A stretch of 64,000 nucleotides of DNA. Source: Saccharibacillus soli. Lineage in GTDB: Bacteria > Bacillota > Bacilli > Paenibacillales > Paenibacillaceae. Location: positions 1 through 64,000 of the forward strand of contig NIOB01000001.1 of assembly GCA_002189105.1 (NCBI GenBank). The letters run 5' to 3'. The stretch's first letter is position 1; every line of letters starts with the position of its first letter. Shown here piece by piece: positions 18,730 to 27,927 of the stretch. The position numbers and the translations under genes are program-made. The notes under the pieces are model-generated. The model had not been told where the DNA came from. It saw only the letters and a list, made by a program, of their open reading frames with translations, and ran no database searches.

Positions 18730-19654
18730 GAAACAAACAGAAATCGTCAGCACGAAATGGAATTTCAACTTCGTCAAAGCCAGCAAGTATTTCTACATGT
18801 TTTCAATCATTGTTACGCTGGCGGGCATCATCAGCTTGTCGATCTTCGGATTGAACTACGGCGTAGACTTCCGTTCAGGTTCCAACGTTGATATTTCGGT
18901 ATCCAAAGTCGTGAGCAAGGCAGAAGTCGAGAAAGTCGTTAGCGATGCGAAGCTGGATCAGGAAGCGAATATTACCGCAGGCAGCAACCGCATTAATATT
19001 CGTTTCCCGGAAGTGTTGAGCGATACGCAGGTTCAGACCCTGCAATCGACATTTAACAGCCAGATTGATCCTAAAGCGTCGTACGAAGTCAACACGGTAG
19101 ATACGGAGATGGCCAAGGAACTGGAGCGTAATGCTCTCCTGGCCATCGCAGTGGCAAGCATCGGTATCGTGATCTATGTCACGATCCGCTTTGAATGGCG
19201 CTTCGCGCTGTCAGCGATTGTGGCCCTGCTGCATGATGCTTTCCTGGTTATCAGTGTGTTTTCGATCCTGCGGCTTGAGGTCAATCTCACGTTTATCGTG
19301 GCGATTCTGACGATCATTGGTTTCTCGATTAACGATACCATCGTAATCTTTGACCGAATCCGTGAGAATCTACGGTTCGCCAAGAAGCAAACGCATGATG
19401 ACTTGGAAGACATCGTAAACAAGAGTGTGTCTCAGACGATGACTCGCTCGCTCGGTACGGTATTTACCGTTTTCATCGCAGCATTTGCCCTGCTCGTCCT
19501 GGGCAGCGAATCGATCCGCATGTTCTCTCTGGCAATGGTTATCGGTCTGTTGTTTGGTACGTATTCGTCCATCTTTATCGCAAGCCCGCTGTGGCTGGCT
19601 CTGCGAAACAAGAAGAAGCCATCTGCACCTAAAGCGGCTAAAGCGACGAATTAA
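18719..19654 (+). CDS. secF: Protein translocase subunit SecF
   Basis: Partner of SecD. The GTG at 18719 was chosen because AAAGGGGAG ends nine bases before it; an upstream in-frame GTG (18710) overlaps that site. The protein has 311 residues. The first membrane helix is at about residues 25-45, then GLNYGVDFRSGS, the SecF signature, and a cluster of five helices carrying GFSINDTIVIFDRIREN. The gene overlaps secD by 11 bases, so translation is coupled. The tail is Lys/Ala-rich. Confidence 0.96.
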   Translation: MSSKKQTEIVSTKWNFNFVKASKYFYMFSIIVTLAGIISLSIFGLNYGVDFRSGSNVDISVSKVVSKAEVEKVVSDAKLDQEANITAGSNRINIRFPEVLSDTQVQTLQSTFNSQIDPKASYEVNTVDTEMAKELERNALLAIAVASIGIVIYVTIRFEWRFALSAIVALLHDAFLVISVFSILRLEVNLTFIVAILTIIGFSINDTIVIFDRIRENLRFAKKQTHDDLEDIVNKSVSQTMTRSLGTVFTVFIAAFALLVLGSESIRMFSLAMVIGLLFGTYSSIFIASPLWLALRNKKKPSAPKAAKATN

Positions 19655-19807
19655 CATTTTTCCTCACCTAACGAGGAAAGATACCAGCAGTTGTCTCGCT
19701 TGAGTTGCAGGTTTACGTTCGGCTGAACTCCTGTTATGAATCAGGTCGGGCATCGTATCAACGAATTCGGATTGTCCGGATGAAATCCAAACGTGCTACG
19801 GTTATTC

Positions 19808-19850
19808 CGAAAAGCCGCGTCCTGTATCTTGAGGCGCGGCTTTTCGAGTT
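19808..19850 (+). terminator. Terminator of secD-secF
   Basis: CGAAAAGCCGCG pairs perfectly with CGCGGCTTTTCG around a 15-base loop. The T run is within the descending stem, so it could act in both directions. Confidence 0.7.
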
Positions 19851-19910
19851 CAAGGCTGTATAAAGAATGAATGGTTTAGAGTTGGAAGCGATGCACAAGA
19901 GAGGGGAATC

Positions 19911-20834
19911 ATGATGACGGTCCGTACAACAAACATCGAGAAATCCGCAGGTCGGACCGATGTTCTCATGCTTGGAGCGGTTACACTGATTAAAGGCATA
20001 GGCGGATGGATCGGAGGAAGCCCCGCCCTGCTTGCGGATGCGTTGAATTCGACGATTGATGTGGTTCGTGGGACGGAGAATCGCGGCACTCGCTCGAATT
20101 CTCCACGAGTGACACTCGCCAAGATGATGTTGGCTGCTCTGGTTCTTGTGGGTGCAATCGAAGCTATTCTGTCTGGGGTGGGGCGATTGCTGCGGGAGCC
20201 TGGCGAGACGGCGGATGTACGTGCGGTCGTGGCTTTTTTTGCAGCCGTGGTGTGGAGTGAGACGCTGTTCCTGCTGCGCTATCGTCGTCTGAGTCTGGAT
20301 GACAGTGAAAGCGCCCGACAGTATGCAGCTGAACACCGATTTTCGTTGTATGCTTCGATGCTGGTAGCGGCAGGGATGGCTTTATCCGTAGCGGGCTCTG
20401 CCTTTGATATGACAGAACTGGTCTATGCAGATGCGGCTGTATCGCTGCTGGTGGCTGCCATTGCCATGATTAAAGCGTTACGTCTGATTCGCTGGATATT
20501 TGAGGAATCCCCAAAAACCGTGCAGCAGAGCGAAGCCGATCCCAAGCCGTTTGTCGAGACTGTTCAACGCGTCCGTGGGGTAATCGAAGTTCGAGAACTT
20601 CACGCTTATCAAGCTTATGATACAGTCAAGATTGAGCTGATCCTGTGTGTCAATCCGCGTATGACGGTCAAAGAGGCCGAAGAAGTGGCCCAGCGTTCAC
20701 GGGATCTGCTCCTGCATCGTTTTGTGCAGGTGATTGAAGTCAGTGTACGCGTGGAGCCTTATCATACCGGTTATCCATACAAATCGAACGATGATCTGCT
20801 GGGCAGCAATGAGGAGCCCACCATTATTCAGTAA
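19911..20834 (+). CDS. Cation diffusion facilitator-like protein with degraded metal site
   Basis: A 307-residue membrane protein with the CDF fold: GGSPALLADALNSTID in TM2, about six hydrophobic segments, and a C-terminal ferredoxin-like cytoplasmic domain (about 215-285, with VRGVIEVRELHAY). CDF exporters bind metal through D/H-x3-D in TM2 and H-x3-D in TM5. Here TM2 reads N-S-T-I-D, so the first ligand is Asn, and TM5 reads H-R-F-S-L, so the last ligand is Leu. Two of four ligands are therefore changed by my alignment. It may carry a different ion, act as a sensor, or be non-transporting. It is monocistronic between secF and recJ, with a terminator on each side. Confidence 0.75.
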   Translation: MMTVRTTNIEKSAGRTDVLMLGAVTLIKGIGGWIGGSPALLADALNSTIDVVRGTENRGTRSNSPRVTLAKMMLAALVLVGAIEAILSGVGRLLREPGETADVRAVVAFFAAVVWSETLFLLRYRRLSLDDSESARQYAAEHRFSLYASMLVAAGMALSVAGSAFDMTELVYADAAVSLLVAAIAMIKALRLIRWIFEESPKTVQQSEADPKPFVETVQRVRGVIEVRELHAYQAYDTVKIELILCVNPRMTVKEAEEVAQRSRDLLLHRFVQVIEVSVRVEPYHTGYPYKSNDDLLGSNEEPTIIQ

Positions 20835-20863
20835 CGGTAGAGCTGCAGCGAATTGTAGGAACC

Positions 20864-20897
20864 CGAACGCGGAGCAATCCGCGTTTGTTCGATTTTG
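20864..20897 (+). terminator. Terminator after the CDF-like gene
   Basis: ACGCGGA pairs with TCCGCGT around GCAA, extended by CGA/TTCG pairs, then GATTTT. It lies inside a long open frame leading into recJ, which argues that recJ starts downstream at 20969. Confidence 0.65.
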
Positions 20898-20968
20898 GAC
20901 TCTCTTTTTTGAACTCTCTCTTTTGGCTTCTCTTTTTTGACTATGATTTGGAAAAGGCAGGTGAGCTT

Positions 20969-23416
20969 GTGCTTCATTCTCAATATCAATGGAAAATTGC
21001 CCATCCCGGGCAGGAGAAGGTGCAGCAGCTGAGTGCCAAGTTGGGCGTATCCCCGCTGCTGGCCTCGCTGCTCATCAACCGCGGATATGAGGCGCCGGAA
21101 TCGGCAGCCGAATTTTTGGATACAGACGCGGATCTATCCGGTCTGCATGATCCGTTTCTGCTGCATGGGATGGAAGCGGCGGTTCAGCGAATACGTGCAG
21201 CGCTTGAGCGCCGGGAAAGAATCTGGGTGTATGGCGACTATGATGCGGACGGTGTATCCAGTACAGCGCTGATGATTCGGTTGATGAATCGCCTGGAGGC
21301 TGATTTTGGTACGTATATTCCACACCGATCCAAGGAAGGCTATGGACTGCATCGCCACGCGATTGACCAGGCTGCCAGTGAAGGCGTCAAGCTGATCGTC
21401 ACAGTCGATACCGGCATCAGTGCCGTCGATCAGATTGCCTATGCGACTTCGCTGGGGATCGACGTAGTCGTCACAGACCACCATGAACCGCCTGCTGTTT
21501 TGCCGCAAGCTTATGCACTGGTAAATCCCAAGCTGCCTATGTGCGACTATCCTTTCAAGGGTCTAGCAGGCGTCGGCGTTGCATTTAAACTGGCTCATGC
21601 CCTGCTGGGAGAACCGCAGGAAGACTGGCTGGACGTGGCGGCGATTGGAACGGTAGCCGACTTGATGCCGCTAAATGGTGAAAATCGGCTGATTGTCGCC
21701 AGAGGTATTGAAGTGATTCGCCGGAGTCCTTCGCCTGGCATCCAGGAGCTGCTGGCGGTGGCAGGCAGCAAGCCGGAGCAGCTGACTTCGGTGGGGATTG
21801 CTTTTGCTATCGCACCACGGATCAATGCCAGCGGTCGTCTGGAGCATGCGAACCGCGCGGTGGAACTGTTGACTACAGCTGATCGTGCCCAGGCCGAGAT
21901 GCTGGCGATGGAGCTGGATCTGCTGAACAAGGATCGGCAGAAAAATGTGGAAGACATCGTGAGTGAAGCGCGTGTAATGTTGGAAGCGAAGATCGCAGCT
22001 GAAGGCCGTACACCTGATGTGATTGTGCTGGCTGGAGAAGGATGGAATGTAGGCGTTGTCGGCATCGTGGCTTCGAAGATTCTGGAACGTTATTATCGTC
22101 CAACGATCATTCTGGGCATTGACACGGAAAAAGGCACGTGCAAGGGTTCGGCGCGTTCGATTCCCGATTTCGATATTTACGAAGCGCTGCTTGCGGTAGA
22201 AGACACCATGCAGCACTTCGGCGGCCACCCTTCTGCGGCGGGGATGAGTCTGCTGCGTGAGCAGCTGGAAGATTTTGAGCACGGCTTAAATGAGCATGCA
22301 GCGAAGGTGCTGAAGCCGGAACATCTGGTGCCAATGACTGAAGCGGAAACGGAGGTCGCTCTGCCTGACATCACGATTCCGGTCATTGAGGAGCTGGATC
22401 GAATGGCTCCGTTTGGGATGGGCAACCCGACACCTCAGTTGGTATTTCGCGGGGTAAGACTTCAACGAGTCATGACGATGGGCAAAACCAACACTCACCT
22501 CAAGCTGGTGATTGAGCAGGAAGGCTGCACGGTCGAAGCGGTAGCTTTTGGCAAAGGAGCACTGGCCGAATATCTCAGTGAAGGGGATCGACTTGATCTG
22601 TTGGCGGAGCCAGGAATCAATGAATGGCGCGGCAGCCGCAAGCCTCAGTTGATGGTACGCGATCTCGCACTTCCGGCCTTTCAAGTGTTTGATCGGAGGT
22701 CGCCTGGAGCATCCATTGAAGAGGCTGAACGATTCCGCAAACGCTCGGAATCCGTGCTGGCATGCCAACCTGATGAGATTACGGTGGCAATGAATAAAAC
22801 GACACGAAAAGTTTTGCCTAAGACTCTGGCGCAACTTCCGGTTTGGCTGTATGATGAACATTCCGGGATTCAAGGTACGGAGAGTGAACCTGAACGTGCA
22901 AATCTGTTAGGGACAAAGACGCTGTTCCTTCTCGACCTTCCGGATACTCAGGCGCAGCTGGACGGCGTGTTATCGAAGTGTCTCTCACTCGAAAACATCG
23001 TGCTGCTGTATCCGGCAGGTGGGCCTTCAGCCGAGCGATTGAGTGAGCCCAGTCGAGAACGAATCAAGACGATCTATGTAGAGCTTAGACGCTCGGCATC
23101 GGAACGTATAGATGAAGGGCAGCTGGTTCGTCGATTATGCCAGGCTTCCGGCTGCTCGCCACGGATGATTCGGATGACGCTCGACGTGTTCGAGGAACTT
23201 CGCTTTATCGTCCGAAATGAAGGCGCGGTACAGGCTGAGGCCAACCCGCCCAAGACGGCGCTGGATTCGGCGCAGGCCTATCAGATTCTGCGGGACGCGG
23301 AAGAGATGGAACGCAGACTGCTGGGTCCAGGCGAAGATCTCGCTGCGTGGCTCATGCAGCGGGTGCAGCAACTACGTGCCGGAGCCCCGGACGATGCTTT
23401 AACTTTTTCGGTGTAG
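20969..23416 (+). CDS. recJ: Single-stranded-DNA-specific exonuclease RecJ
   Basis: A 5'-3' ssDNA exonuclease for recombination and mismatch repair. DHH-superfamily motifs are in order: YGDYDADGVSS, VTVDTGIS, VTDHHEPP (the DHH triad) and GLAGVGVAFKLA. The DHHA1 domain follows with GHPSAAGMS (about residues 416-424), then an OB fold and a C-terminal extension of about 250 residues found in Firmicutes RecJ. The GTG at 20969 follows AGGTGA and gives MLHSQYQWKI, the usual N-terminus, and 815 residues. The frame stays open upstream to 20885 but crosses the preceding terminator. The region from 20895 to 20950 has repeated CTCTTTTTTGA tracts. Confidence 0.92.
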   Translation: MLHSQYQWKIAHPGQEKVQQLSAKLGVSPLLASLLINRGYEAPESAAEFLDTDADLSGLHDPFLLHGMEAAVQRIRAALERRERIWVYGDYDADGVSSTALMIRLMNRLEADFGTYIPHRSKEGYGLHRHAIDQAASEGVKLIVTVDTGISAVDQIAYATSLGIDVVVTDHHEPPAVLPQAYALVNPKLPMCDYPFKGLAGVGVAFKLAHALLGEPQEDWLDVAAIGTVADLMPLNGENRLIVARGIEVIRRSPSPGIQELLAVAGSKPEQLTSVGIAFAIAPRINASGRLEHANRAVELLTTADRAQAEMLAMELDLLNKDRQKNVEDIVSEARVMLEAKIAAEGRTPDVIVLAGEGWNVGVVGIVASKILERYYRPTIILGIDTEKGTCKGSARSIPDFDIYEALLAVEDTMQHFGGHPSAAGMSLLREQLEDFEHGLNEHAAKVLKPEHLVPMTEAETEVALPDITIPVIEELDRMAPFGMGNPTPQLVFRGVRLQRVMTMGKTNTHLKLVIEQEGCTVEAVAFGKGALAEYLSEGDRLDLLAEPGINEWRGSRKPQLMVRDLALPAFQVFDRRSPGASIEEAERFRKRSESVLACQPDEITVAMNKTTRKVLPKTLAQLPVWLYDEHSGIQGTESEPERANLLGTKTLFLLDLPDTQAQLDGVLSKCLSLENIVLLYPAGGPSAERLSEPSRERIKTIYVELRRSASERIDEGQLVRRLCQASGCSPRMIRMTLDVFEELRFIVRNEGAVQAEANPPKTALDSAQAYQILRDAEEMERRLLGPGEDLAAWLMQRVQQLRAGAPDDALTFSV

Positions 23417-23485
23417 GAAGGGCGGAACCCGTTCCTCCGCCCGATAAGGACAATCCGAGAAACAAGACCTTAGGAGGAGATTCAA

Positions 23486-23998
23486 TTGGATTTTAATCAG
23501 CATATTCGTGTTATTCCTGACTTCCCCAAACCGGGAATCAGCTTCAAAGACATCACTACTCTGCTCGGCAACGGCCCTGCTTATCAGGAAGCCATCAACG
23601 CGCTGAAAAAAAAGGTTGAACATCTCCAAATCGACCTGATCGCAGGACCGGAAGCCCGTGGCTTCGTCGTTGGAGCACCGCTGGCTTATGCGCTGGGAGT
23701 CGGCTTTGTACCGATTCGCAAGAGCGGCAAGCTGCCTTACAAAACGGTGGAAGTTGAATATGACCTGGAGTATGGAACGGATCGTCTGGCTATGCACATC
23801 GATGCGGTTCAGCCTGGACAGAACGTGTTGATCGCCGACGACCTGCTCGCCACAGGCGGAACGATTGCGACTGCCGTGGACCTGGTTCGTCAGCTTGGCG
23901 GTAATGTGGTAGGAGCTGCGTTCCTGATCGAACTGGAAGAACTGAACGGCCGCAGCCGTCTTGACAACGTTGAGGTCTTCAACCTGATTCAAGGTTAA
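23486..23998 (+). CDS. apt: Adenine phosphoribosyltransferase
   Basis: Converts adenine and PRPP to AMP. A 170-residue protein of normal length, with [16 protein letters not shown] at the start, [15 protein letters not shown], and the PRPP-binding loop [13 protein letters not shown]. The start is TTG, eight bases after TAGGAGGAG; no ATG fits. It sits between recJ and the relA region, as in B. subtilis, and ends in a strong terminator. Confidence 0.96.
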   Translation: MDFNQHIRVIPDFPKPGISFKDITTLLGNGPAYQEAINALKKKVEHLQIDLIAGPEARGFVVGAPLAYALGVGFVPIRKSGKLPYKTVEVEYDLEYGTDRLAMHIDAVQPGQNVLIADDLLATGGTIATAVDLVRQLGGNVVGAAFLIELEELNGRSRLDNVEVFNLIQG

Positions 23999-24041
23999 TT
24001 GCTGCCAAGCCATCTACGTATGGCAGCATCGACATATGCGT

Positions 24042-24107
24042 AAAAACCCGTTATTTGTCATCCCGCGAAGCAAGCGGGAGCAAATAACGGGTTTTCTGCT
24101 TTTTTAT
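24042..24107 (+). terminator. Terminator after apt
   Basis: AAAACCCGTTATTTG pairs with CAAATAACGGGTTTT over 15 bases. An inner stem CCCGC/GCGGG sits in the loop, and CTGCTTTTTT follows. The arm symmetry would also work on the opposite strand. Confidence 0.9.
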
Positions 24108-24273
24108 CGTCTATTTCGCCTAAAAGAACAAAAAATACGAAAAAAACAGCTTTTTTTGAAACCTGATCGAAGTTGGCGCGTATAGGATGGGGAGACTCGG
24201 CGTTAGAGCCTCTTTTCGTATTGGGCATCGACGCTTTGCAGTCCACATTTTCCAAGTTAAGGAGGGGGATAAA

Positions 24274-24771
24274 ATGTCCGTAATTCGAGAAACCGATCTG
24301 CCGGGAATCGGACGCAAATTCCTGATGGATACGGAAGAAGGCGACCGCTTCATCGTCATCGTCCATGAGGACGGCAAACGCGAAATGTTCTGCCCATCGC
24401 CGGTTGAGCCAGAAGAACTGATGCGTGTGGTGACACTCACGGATACCGAGGCTCGTCAGCTGGGCGGTATTGTAGGAGGAATGAATTATCAGCCTACAGC
24501 GCTGGAAAAAGCGGAGCATACGCTTGACCATCTATCCATCGAATGGTACAAACTGCGCCGCGGTGCAAGAGCGATTGGACGTTCGATTGGCGAGCTGAAG
24601 ATCCGCGAGAACACCGGAACCGTCGTCATCGCGTCGATTGAATCGGCCCACAAGCAGACGATCAGTCCGGGACCCGAATATGTGTTGGGCGAAGGCATGA
24701 CCCTGGTGCTGGCCGGCGAACGTCAGAACATCCAGACGCTAAAAAGGATGCTGGAAGTAGGTGAGGCTTGA
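24274..24771 (+). CDS. TrkA-C domain regulatory subunit of a K+/H+ antiporter (KhtT-like)
   Basis: A 165-residue soluble protein. The N-terminal half (VIRETDLPGIGRKFLM) matches the KhtT/YhaT N-terminal domain. The C-terminal half, from about residue 85, is a TrkA-C (RCK_C) domain ending in LGEGMTLVLAGE. In B. subtilis this subunit senses c-di-AMP and gates KhtU. The ATG at 24274 follows AAGGAGGGG; the frame remains open upstream, but that extension resembles no family member. It overlaps the antiporter gene by one base, so the two products are made together. Confidence 0.85.
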   Translation: MSVIRETDLPGIGRKFLMDTEEGDRFIVIVHEDGKREMFCPSPVEPEELMRVVTLTDTEARQLGGIVGGMNYQPTALEKAEHTLDHLSIEWYKLRRGARAIGRSIGELKIRENTGTVVIASIESAHKQTISPGPEYVLGEGMTLVLAGERQNIQTLKRMLEVGEA

Positions 24772-25988
24772 TGGATCATATGGTCTTTGAGGTCGGAGTT
24801 GCGGTTCTGCTCATCGCGCTGGCAGGTTTTCTGTCCGCCAAGCTTCGCTTCTCCGTCGTTCCTTTCTACATCCTCGCAGGAATGGCCGTAGGGCCGCATG
24901 CCCCGCATTTTGGATTGATTGATCTTCGCTTCATCCACAGCGCCGAGCTGATTAACTTTATGGGCCGACTGGGTGTTATCTTCCTGTTGTTCTATCTGGG
25001 CCTTGAATTTTCCGTCGGACGTCTGGCCAAAGCCGGCAAATCCATTGCAATTGGCGGTACCATCTATATTGGCATCAACTTTACGCTGGGACTGCTGTTT
25101 GGCTTCCTGTGCGGATTCCCGGTGCTGGAGACACTGGTGATTGCCGGGATTACGACGATCTCGTCCAGTGCGATTGTGGCGAAGGTGCTGGTGGATCTGA
25201 AGCGGACGGCAAATCCGGAAACGGAAATGATCCTGGGGATTATCATGTTTGAGGATGTATTCCTCGCGGTCTACCTGTCCATTCTGTCCGGTCTGCTGCT
25301 CAGTGGAGCCACAACACTCGGAGGCGTACTGCTGTCAGCGGGAATTGCTCTCGGCTACATGCTGCTGGTGCTCATTGTGGGCCGACTGCTTGTGCCGGTG
25401 CTCAACAAGATTCTTGGCGTTTCGTCCAATGAGATTTTCCTGACTACCATCTTCGCCATGCTGTTTATGGTTGCGGGATTCTCCGAGACCATCCACGTCG
25501 CCGAAGCGATTGGCGCCTTGTTGGTAGGTCTGGTACTGGCGGAGACCAAGCATATGCACCGTATTGAAAAAGCGATCCTGCCTTTCCGCGATTTCTTCGG
25601 CGCTCTGTTCTTCTTCAGTTTCGGTCTAACGATTGATCCTCTAAGCTTAAAAGGCAATGCGGTCTGGCTTGCGATTGGTGCAGTTGTGCTGACCATCATC
25701 GGCAACTACACGGCAGGCATGCTGGCTGGACGCAGCGGCAAGTTATCGCCCAAAGCTTCGTCCAATGTCGGTCTGACCATTGTATCGCGCGGTGAGTTCT
25801 CCATTATTATGGCGAATCTGGGCGCAGCGGGCGGATTGATGGCGATTCTTCAACCCTTTGCCGCGATTTATGTATTGATTCTGGCCGTGCTTGGACCGTT
25901 TCTGACCAAGGAATCGGCAATGGTGCATCGTATAGTCAGCAAGATGATCCCAATGAAAGCAAGAAGCAGTGGAGACAAACTGCAATGA
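24771..25988 (+). CDS. CPA2-family K+/H+ antiporter (KhtU-like)
   Basis: A 405-residue membrane protein with about 12-13 transmembrane segments, of the monovalent cation:proton antiporter-2 family. GLEFSVGRLAKAG follows the third or fourth helix, TTISSSAIVAKVL holds the ion-path region of TM5, and FFFSFGLTIDP lies near TM9. It lacks the C-terminal RCK domain of KefB; that role is served by the separate TrkA-C protein upstream, as in KhtTU. The ATG overlaps the upstream stop (TGATG). Likely role: K+ efflux and pH or c-di-AMP-linked ion balance, by family knowledge. Confidence 0.88.
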   Translation: MDHMVFEVGVAVLLIALAGFLSAKLRFSVVPFYILAGMAVGPHAPHFGLIDLRFIHSAELINFMGRLGVIFLLFYLGLEFSVGRLAKAGKSIAIGGTIYIGINFTLGLLFGFLCGFPVLETLVIAGITTISSSAIVAKVLVDLKRTANPETEMILGIIMFEDVFLAVYLSILSGLLLSGATTLGGVLLSAGIALGYMLLVLIVGRLLVPVLNKILGVSSNEIFLTTIFAMLFMVAGFSETIHVAEAIGALLVGLVLAETKHMHRIEKAILPFRDFFGALFFFSFGLTIDPLSLKGNAVWLAIGAVVLTIIGNYTAGMLAGRSGKLSPKASSNVGLTIVSRGEFSIIMANLGAAGGLMAILQPFAAIYVLILAVLGPFLTKESAMVHRIVSKMIPMKARSSGDKLQ

Positions 25989-26182
25989 CTTTGTTCGACA
26001 GGAATTATTTTCCTATAACATGGATCGGCAGCGTTCGTGTACCGGATGTCCGTATCATGGGAAAATAACTCGTGCAGCAGTACGTCGTCTCCATAACAAG
26101 AATCTGGCTGCTTCGTGGAGTCCGTTCGTTCCTTGGGGAGGGGATGGCGTATGGGAAATAACCGCCTCTGAGCGGTCAACAG

Positions 26183-26231
26183 AAAAAGGCCGTGCCATCT
26201 CTTCTTGAAGAAGGGGGCACGGCCTTTTCGG
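26183..26231. terminator. Bidirectional terminator between khtU-like gene and uraA
   Basis: AAAAGGCCGTGCC pairs perfectly with GGCACGGCCTTTT, with a smaller CTTCTTGAAGAAG hairpin in the loop. A and T runs flank the stem, so it serves both convergent genes. The 195 bases before it hold no gene that I can support. Confidence 0.88.
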
Positions 26232-26235
26232 TTAT

Positions 26236-27558
26236 TCAGATGTCGGGAGTTTTGACTTCCGTTTCGAGTTCTTCTTTTTCGTTGGACAGCCCCGTCAGTG
26301 CGATGATGCGGAAAATGACGTTAACGACGATGCCGACGATCGTAGCCAAAGCCATCCCTTTGAGCGTCACACTGCCGATGGTCAGCGATACCCCGCTTAG
26401 GCCGGTACCCAGAATCAGCGCAGCCAACAGCATGTTTACGGACTTGGAAAAATCGACTTTCTGTTCAACGAAGATCCGCAGACCCGATACCGCGATGACC
26501 CCGAACAGCAGAAGCGATACGCCGCCCATAACCGGAGTAGGAATGTTGGCAACCGCCGCAGAGAACGTACCCGAGAAGGAGAGCAGAATGGCAATAACGG
26601 CAGCTCCACCAACCACGAAGACTGAATACACACGGGTCAAAGCCATGACGCCGATGTTTTCCCCATAAGTCGTATTCGGCGTTGAACCCACGAATCCGGA
26701 CAATACGGTGGAGATCCCGTTACCGAGCAGTGAGCGATGCAGCCCTGGATCTTTCGACAGATCCTTGCCGACGATATTGCTTGTCACCAGCAGGTGACCG
26801 ATATGTTCGACGATCACGACAAGGGCAGCTGGTAAAATGGTGAAGATCGCAGCCATATCCCAGCTTGGTGTGGTGAACTTGGGACTGGACAGGAAGCTGG
26901 CATCCGCTACAGCGGCTGTGTTGACTTCGCCCATGATGTAAGCCACGATATAGCCCACTGCGATACCGATCAGAATATGAATGATCTTGGGGAAGCCGCG
27001 GAACAGCACCGCACCCAGCACGGTGACCGCCAGGGTGACCATCGAGATGACGATGGCGTTCATGCTGTAACTGACCGCTCCAGTCGCGGCATCAGCCGTA
27101 CCCAGCAGGCCGGCCATATTGGCGGCTGTGGGAAGCAGCTCCAGTCCGATCAGTGCGACCACACATCCCATCACAACCGGCGGGAAGAGGAAGTCGATCC
27201 AGGCGGTTCCGGCGGCTTTGACAATAAGAGCCACCACGATGAATACTACACCGATCACAATAAAGGCACCCAGGGCTTTGGCATAGTTATCCATGTGGTC
27301 GCCTTTCCAAGCCAATACGACACTTACCGGTCCAAGAAATGCAAAGCTGGAACCCAGATAGGCCGGAATCTTGCCTTTACAGATGAGGATGTAGAGCAGG
27401 GTGCCGATCCCGTTCATCAACAGGATGACACTGGGGTCCACGCCGAAGATATTCGGGACGAGGACGGTGCTGCCGAACATGGCGAACAGATGCTGCAAAC
27501 TGAGCAGAAGTCCGGGGCCAAACGGCGGTCTTTCGTTCACTTGGATTTCGCGCTGCAA
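26236..27558 (-). CDS. uraA: Uracil permease (NCS2 family)
   Basis: A proton-coupled nucleobase transporter of about 440 residues with 14 hydrophobic segments. The N-terminal LLLSLQHLFAMFGSTVLVP is the uracil permease signature, and GSTPNTTYGENIGVMALTRV in the second half is the NCS2 substrate motif. It resembles PyrP/UraA more than xanthine or guanine carriers, which have a different substrate motif. The start is taken as TTG at 27558, eight bases after AAGGAG; a GTG nine bases earlier overlaps that site. It is not in a pyr operon, and no PyrR attenuator was seen in its leader. Confidence 0.9.
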   Translation of the reverse strand: MQREIQVNERPPFGPGLLLSLQHLFAMFGSTVLVPNIFGVDPSVILLMNGIGTLLYILICKGKIPAYLGSSFAFLGPVSVVLAWKGDHMDNYAKALGAFIVIGVVFIVVALIVKAAGTAWIDFLFPPVVMGCVVALIGLELLPTAANMAGLLGTADAATGAVSYSMNAIVISMVTLAVTVLGAVLFRGFPKIIHILIGIAVGYIVAYIMGEVNTAAVADASFLSSPKFTTPSWDMAAIFTILPAALVVIVEHIGHLLVTSNIVGKDLSKDPGLHRSLLGNGISTVLSGFVGSTPNTTYGENIGVMALTRVYSVFVVGGAAVIAILLSFSGTFSAAVANIPTPVMGGVSLLLFGVIAVSGLRIFVEQKVDFSKSVNMLLAALILGTGLSGVSLTIGSVTLKGMALATIVGIVVNVIFRIIALTGLSNEKEELETEVKTPDI

Positions 27559-27586
27559 AAATCTCACTCCTTAGGGCATAGGTTTG

Positions 27587-27616
27587 AGCCGCTCCGAACA
27601 GGCGGAGGGAGCGGCT
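27587..27616 (-). promoter_or_regulatory. Hairpin in the uraA leader
   Basis: AGCCGCTCC pairs with GGAGCGGCT (nine bp) about 20 bases before the ribosome site on the minus strand. No T tract follows, and the PyrR loop consensus is not present. It may affect translation or mRNA stability. Confidence 0.4.
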
Positions 27617-27727
27617 GTAGGCGGATGAGAAAAACGGGAGGAAGGCGGCATGACACCGAGGCTGCAAGAGCCTAAATCCGTACGCGCTCGATCATCTTAG
27701 CTAGATTACAGAGATTTTTGTTTTTTT

Positions 27728-27755
27728 TCAATAACATTTTTGCGAAAATGGTCAA
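27728..27755 (-). promoter_or_regulatory. Candidate uraA promoter
   Basis: On the minus strand TTGACC is followed by a 16-base spacer and TATTGA, then an A-rich stretch. The leader to the start codon would be about 160 bases. Confidence 0.5.
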
Positions 27756-27860
27756 TAACTTTCGGATTTAGGCGATCAAGTGTCAAAAATTGCTTTAGAG
27801 ATGCTGGCGGCTAACGTCGATGAGGTTCTCATGAAGAAAGCAACAATTTCCCTACACGCA

Positions 27861-27889
27861 TTGACGGGGGTTGCCCTAAAAGGCATAAT
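27861..27889 (+). promoter_or_regulatory. relA promoter
   Basis: TTGACG (27861-27866), a 17-base spacer and CATAAT (27884-27889), 128 bases before the relA ATG. Confidence 0.8.
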
Positions 27890-27927
27890 GAAAGGAAAAC
27901 CCTATCGATAGGCCTGAATGCGTAGGA

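Noticed and set aside
20885-20968. Longer RecJ start with a hydrophobic N-terminus
   Set aside because: The extension overlaps the upstream terminator, is encoded by CTCTTTTTT repeats and does not resemble RecJ; GTG at 20969 fits the family.
25989-26182. Riboswitch or small gene between the antiporter gene and uraA
   Set aside because: It lies between two convergent 3' ends, no known aptamer core was recognised, and the short frames lack ribosome sites.
27571-27760. PyrR attenuator, purine riboswitch or PurR boxes in the uraA leader
   Set aside because: The PyrR loop consensus and riboswitch core are absent, and the CCGAAAGTT/TTTTCGC pair is too far from the PurR box consensus.
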